A stretch of 5,555 bases of DNA from an uncultured Phascolarctobacterium sp. (GTDB taxonomy: Bacteria > Bacillota > Negativicutes > Acidaminococcales > Acidaminococcaceae). The position numbers were made by a program, and so were the translations under genes. The DNA lies in assembly GCF_905212365.1 (NCBI RefSeq), contig NZ_CAJMEH010000088.1, positions 1 through 5,555 of the forward strand. Direction: 5' to 3'. Positions 5,079-5,555 of this stretch are shown here, in pieces; the first letter of the stretch is position 1; each line of letters opens with the position of its first letter. The notes beneath the pieces are model-generated. The model had not been told where the DNA came from and did not search any database. It saw nothing but the letters and a program-made list of their open reading frames with translations.

Positions 5079-5555
5079 CTATCCGCGATAGTTTTCTAAA
5101 AATCTTTCTCTAAATTCAGGGAAGGTATCGTTAGCTATAGCCTCGCGAATCTGCTTGGTAAAATGCAGCAGGAAGTGCAGATTATGGATGGACAAAAGCC
5201 GCAGGCCGAAAATTTCCTCCGCCTTGAATAAATGGCGGATATAGGCGCGGCTGAAATTGCGGCAGGCATAGCACTGGCAGCCCTCCTCGATAGGCCGGAA
5301 GTCCTCGGCGTACACGGCGTTGCGTACTACCAAACGCCCGGTGTGGGTCATGGCCGTACCATTGCGCGCCACGCGGGTCGGGAATACGCAGTCGAACATA
5401 TCCACGCCCAAATTTACCGCCTCCACGATGCAGTCGGCAGTGCCGACGCCCATCAGATAGCGGGCTTTATTCTTAGGCATAAGCTGCGTGGTCTGCCCCA
5501 AAATATCGTACATCAGCGGCTTGGGCTCGCCTACGGACAGGCCGCCGATGCCGTA
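5079..5555 (-). CDS. tgt: tRNA-guanine transglycosylase (Tgt), C-terminal part, cut by the window edge
   Basis: Tgt exchanges guanine-34 in the anticodon of tRNAs for Tyr, His, Asn and Asp for the queuosine precursor preQ1 (bacteria). The visible 158 residues are the C-terminal part of a protein of about 370-380 aa; the frame is open through the right edge. They begin YGIGGLSVGEPK, a family motif. GVDMFDCVFPTR contains the catalytic nucleophile Asp (fragment residue 55, equivalent to Zymomonas Asp280), followed by RNGTAMT. The zinc site is CQCYAC (Cys93, Cys95, Cys98) with His124 in SIHNLHFL. The gene ends at a TAG 63 bp before yajC, and the tgt-yajC-secD-secF order is widely conserved in bacteria. 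An internal ATG at 5511-5513 is not the start, because conserved sequence continues upstream of it. Confidence 0.97.
   Translation of the reverse strand, partial: YGIGGLSVGEPKPLMYDILGQTTQLMPKNKARYLMGVGTADCIVEAVNLGVDMFDCVFPTRVARNGTAMTHTGRLVVRNAVYAEDFRPIEEGCQCYACRNFSRAYIRHLFKAEEIFGLRLLSIHNLHFLLHFTKQIREAIANDTFPEFRERFLENYRG

Overview
The window looks like a chromosomal segment of a moderate-GC diderm Firmicute. A Negativicutes member of the Phascolarctobacterium/Acidaminococcaceae type is my best guess. The reasons are the tgt-yajC-secD-secF gene order, separate secD and secF genes, strong GGAGG-type ribosome binding sites, TTG as a start codon, and protein sequences that read as Firmicute. The genus is an inference that I could not test.

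Layout: positions 1-395 are an AT-rich divergent intergenic region. A well-formed leftward promoter (160-188) drives a leader of about 150 nt that ends in a Shine-Dalgarno sequence at the very left edge, so a leftward gene probably starts just outside the window. A rightward promoter (302-331) serves a single gene at 396-1652. That gene encodes a stand-alone P-loop ATPase of 418 aa with Walker A and B motifs, a Ser/Thr-rich insertion and a winged-helix-like C-terminus. It is visibly more AT-rich than the rest of the window and has no partner gene in view on its own strand. Positions 1653-1842 hold two terminator hairpins between convergent transcription units.

From 1843 to 5555 everything is on the minus strand and reads right to left as one operon-like block: tgt (3' part only; queuine/preQ1 tRNA-ribosyltransferase), yajC (Sec accessory membrane protein), a 5-formyltetrahydrofolate cyclo-ligase, secD and secF, then a strong intrinsic terminator. 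YajC, SecD and SecF form the accessory complex of the SecYEG translocon and use the ion-motive force to help pull and release secreted proteins. The folate gene sits between yajC and secD without an obvious functional link; it is almost fused to yajC by a 1-nt stop/start gap.

Most notable points: (1) SecF carries Gly instead of Asp at the membrane position equivalent to E. coli SecF Asp213, a residue of the proton relay. (2) The 3' end of the folate gene is tandemly repeated with a 69-bp period in the gap before secD, and the decayed third copy creates a false N-terminal extension of secD. (3) A strong minus-strand terminator-like hairpin with a seven-T tract lies inside the ATPase coding sequence. 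(4) The divergent region contains compact promoter and operator architecture. I see no RNA genes, CRISPR arrays or transposases.
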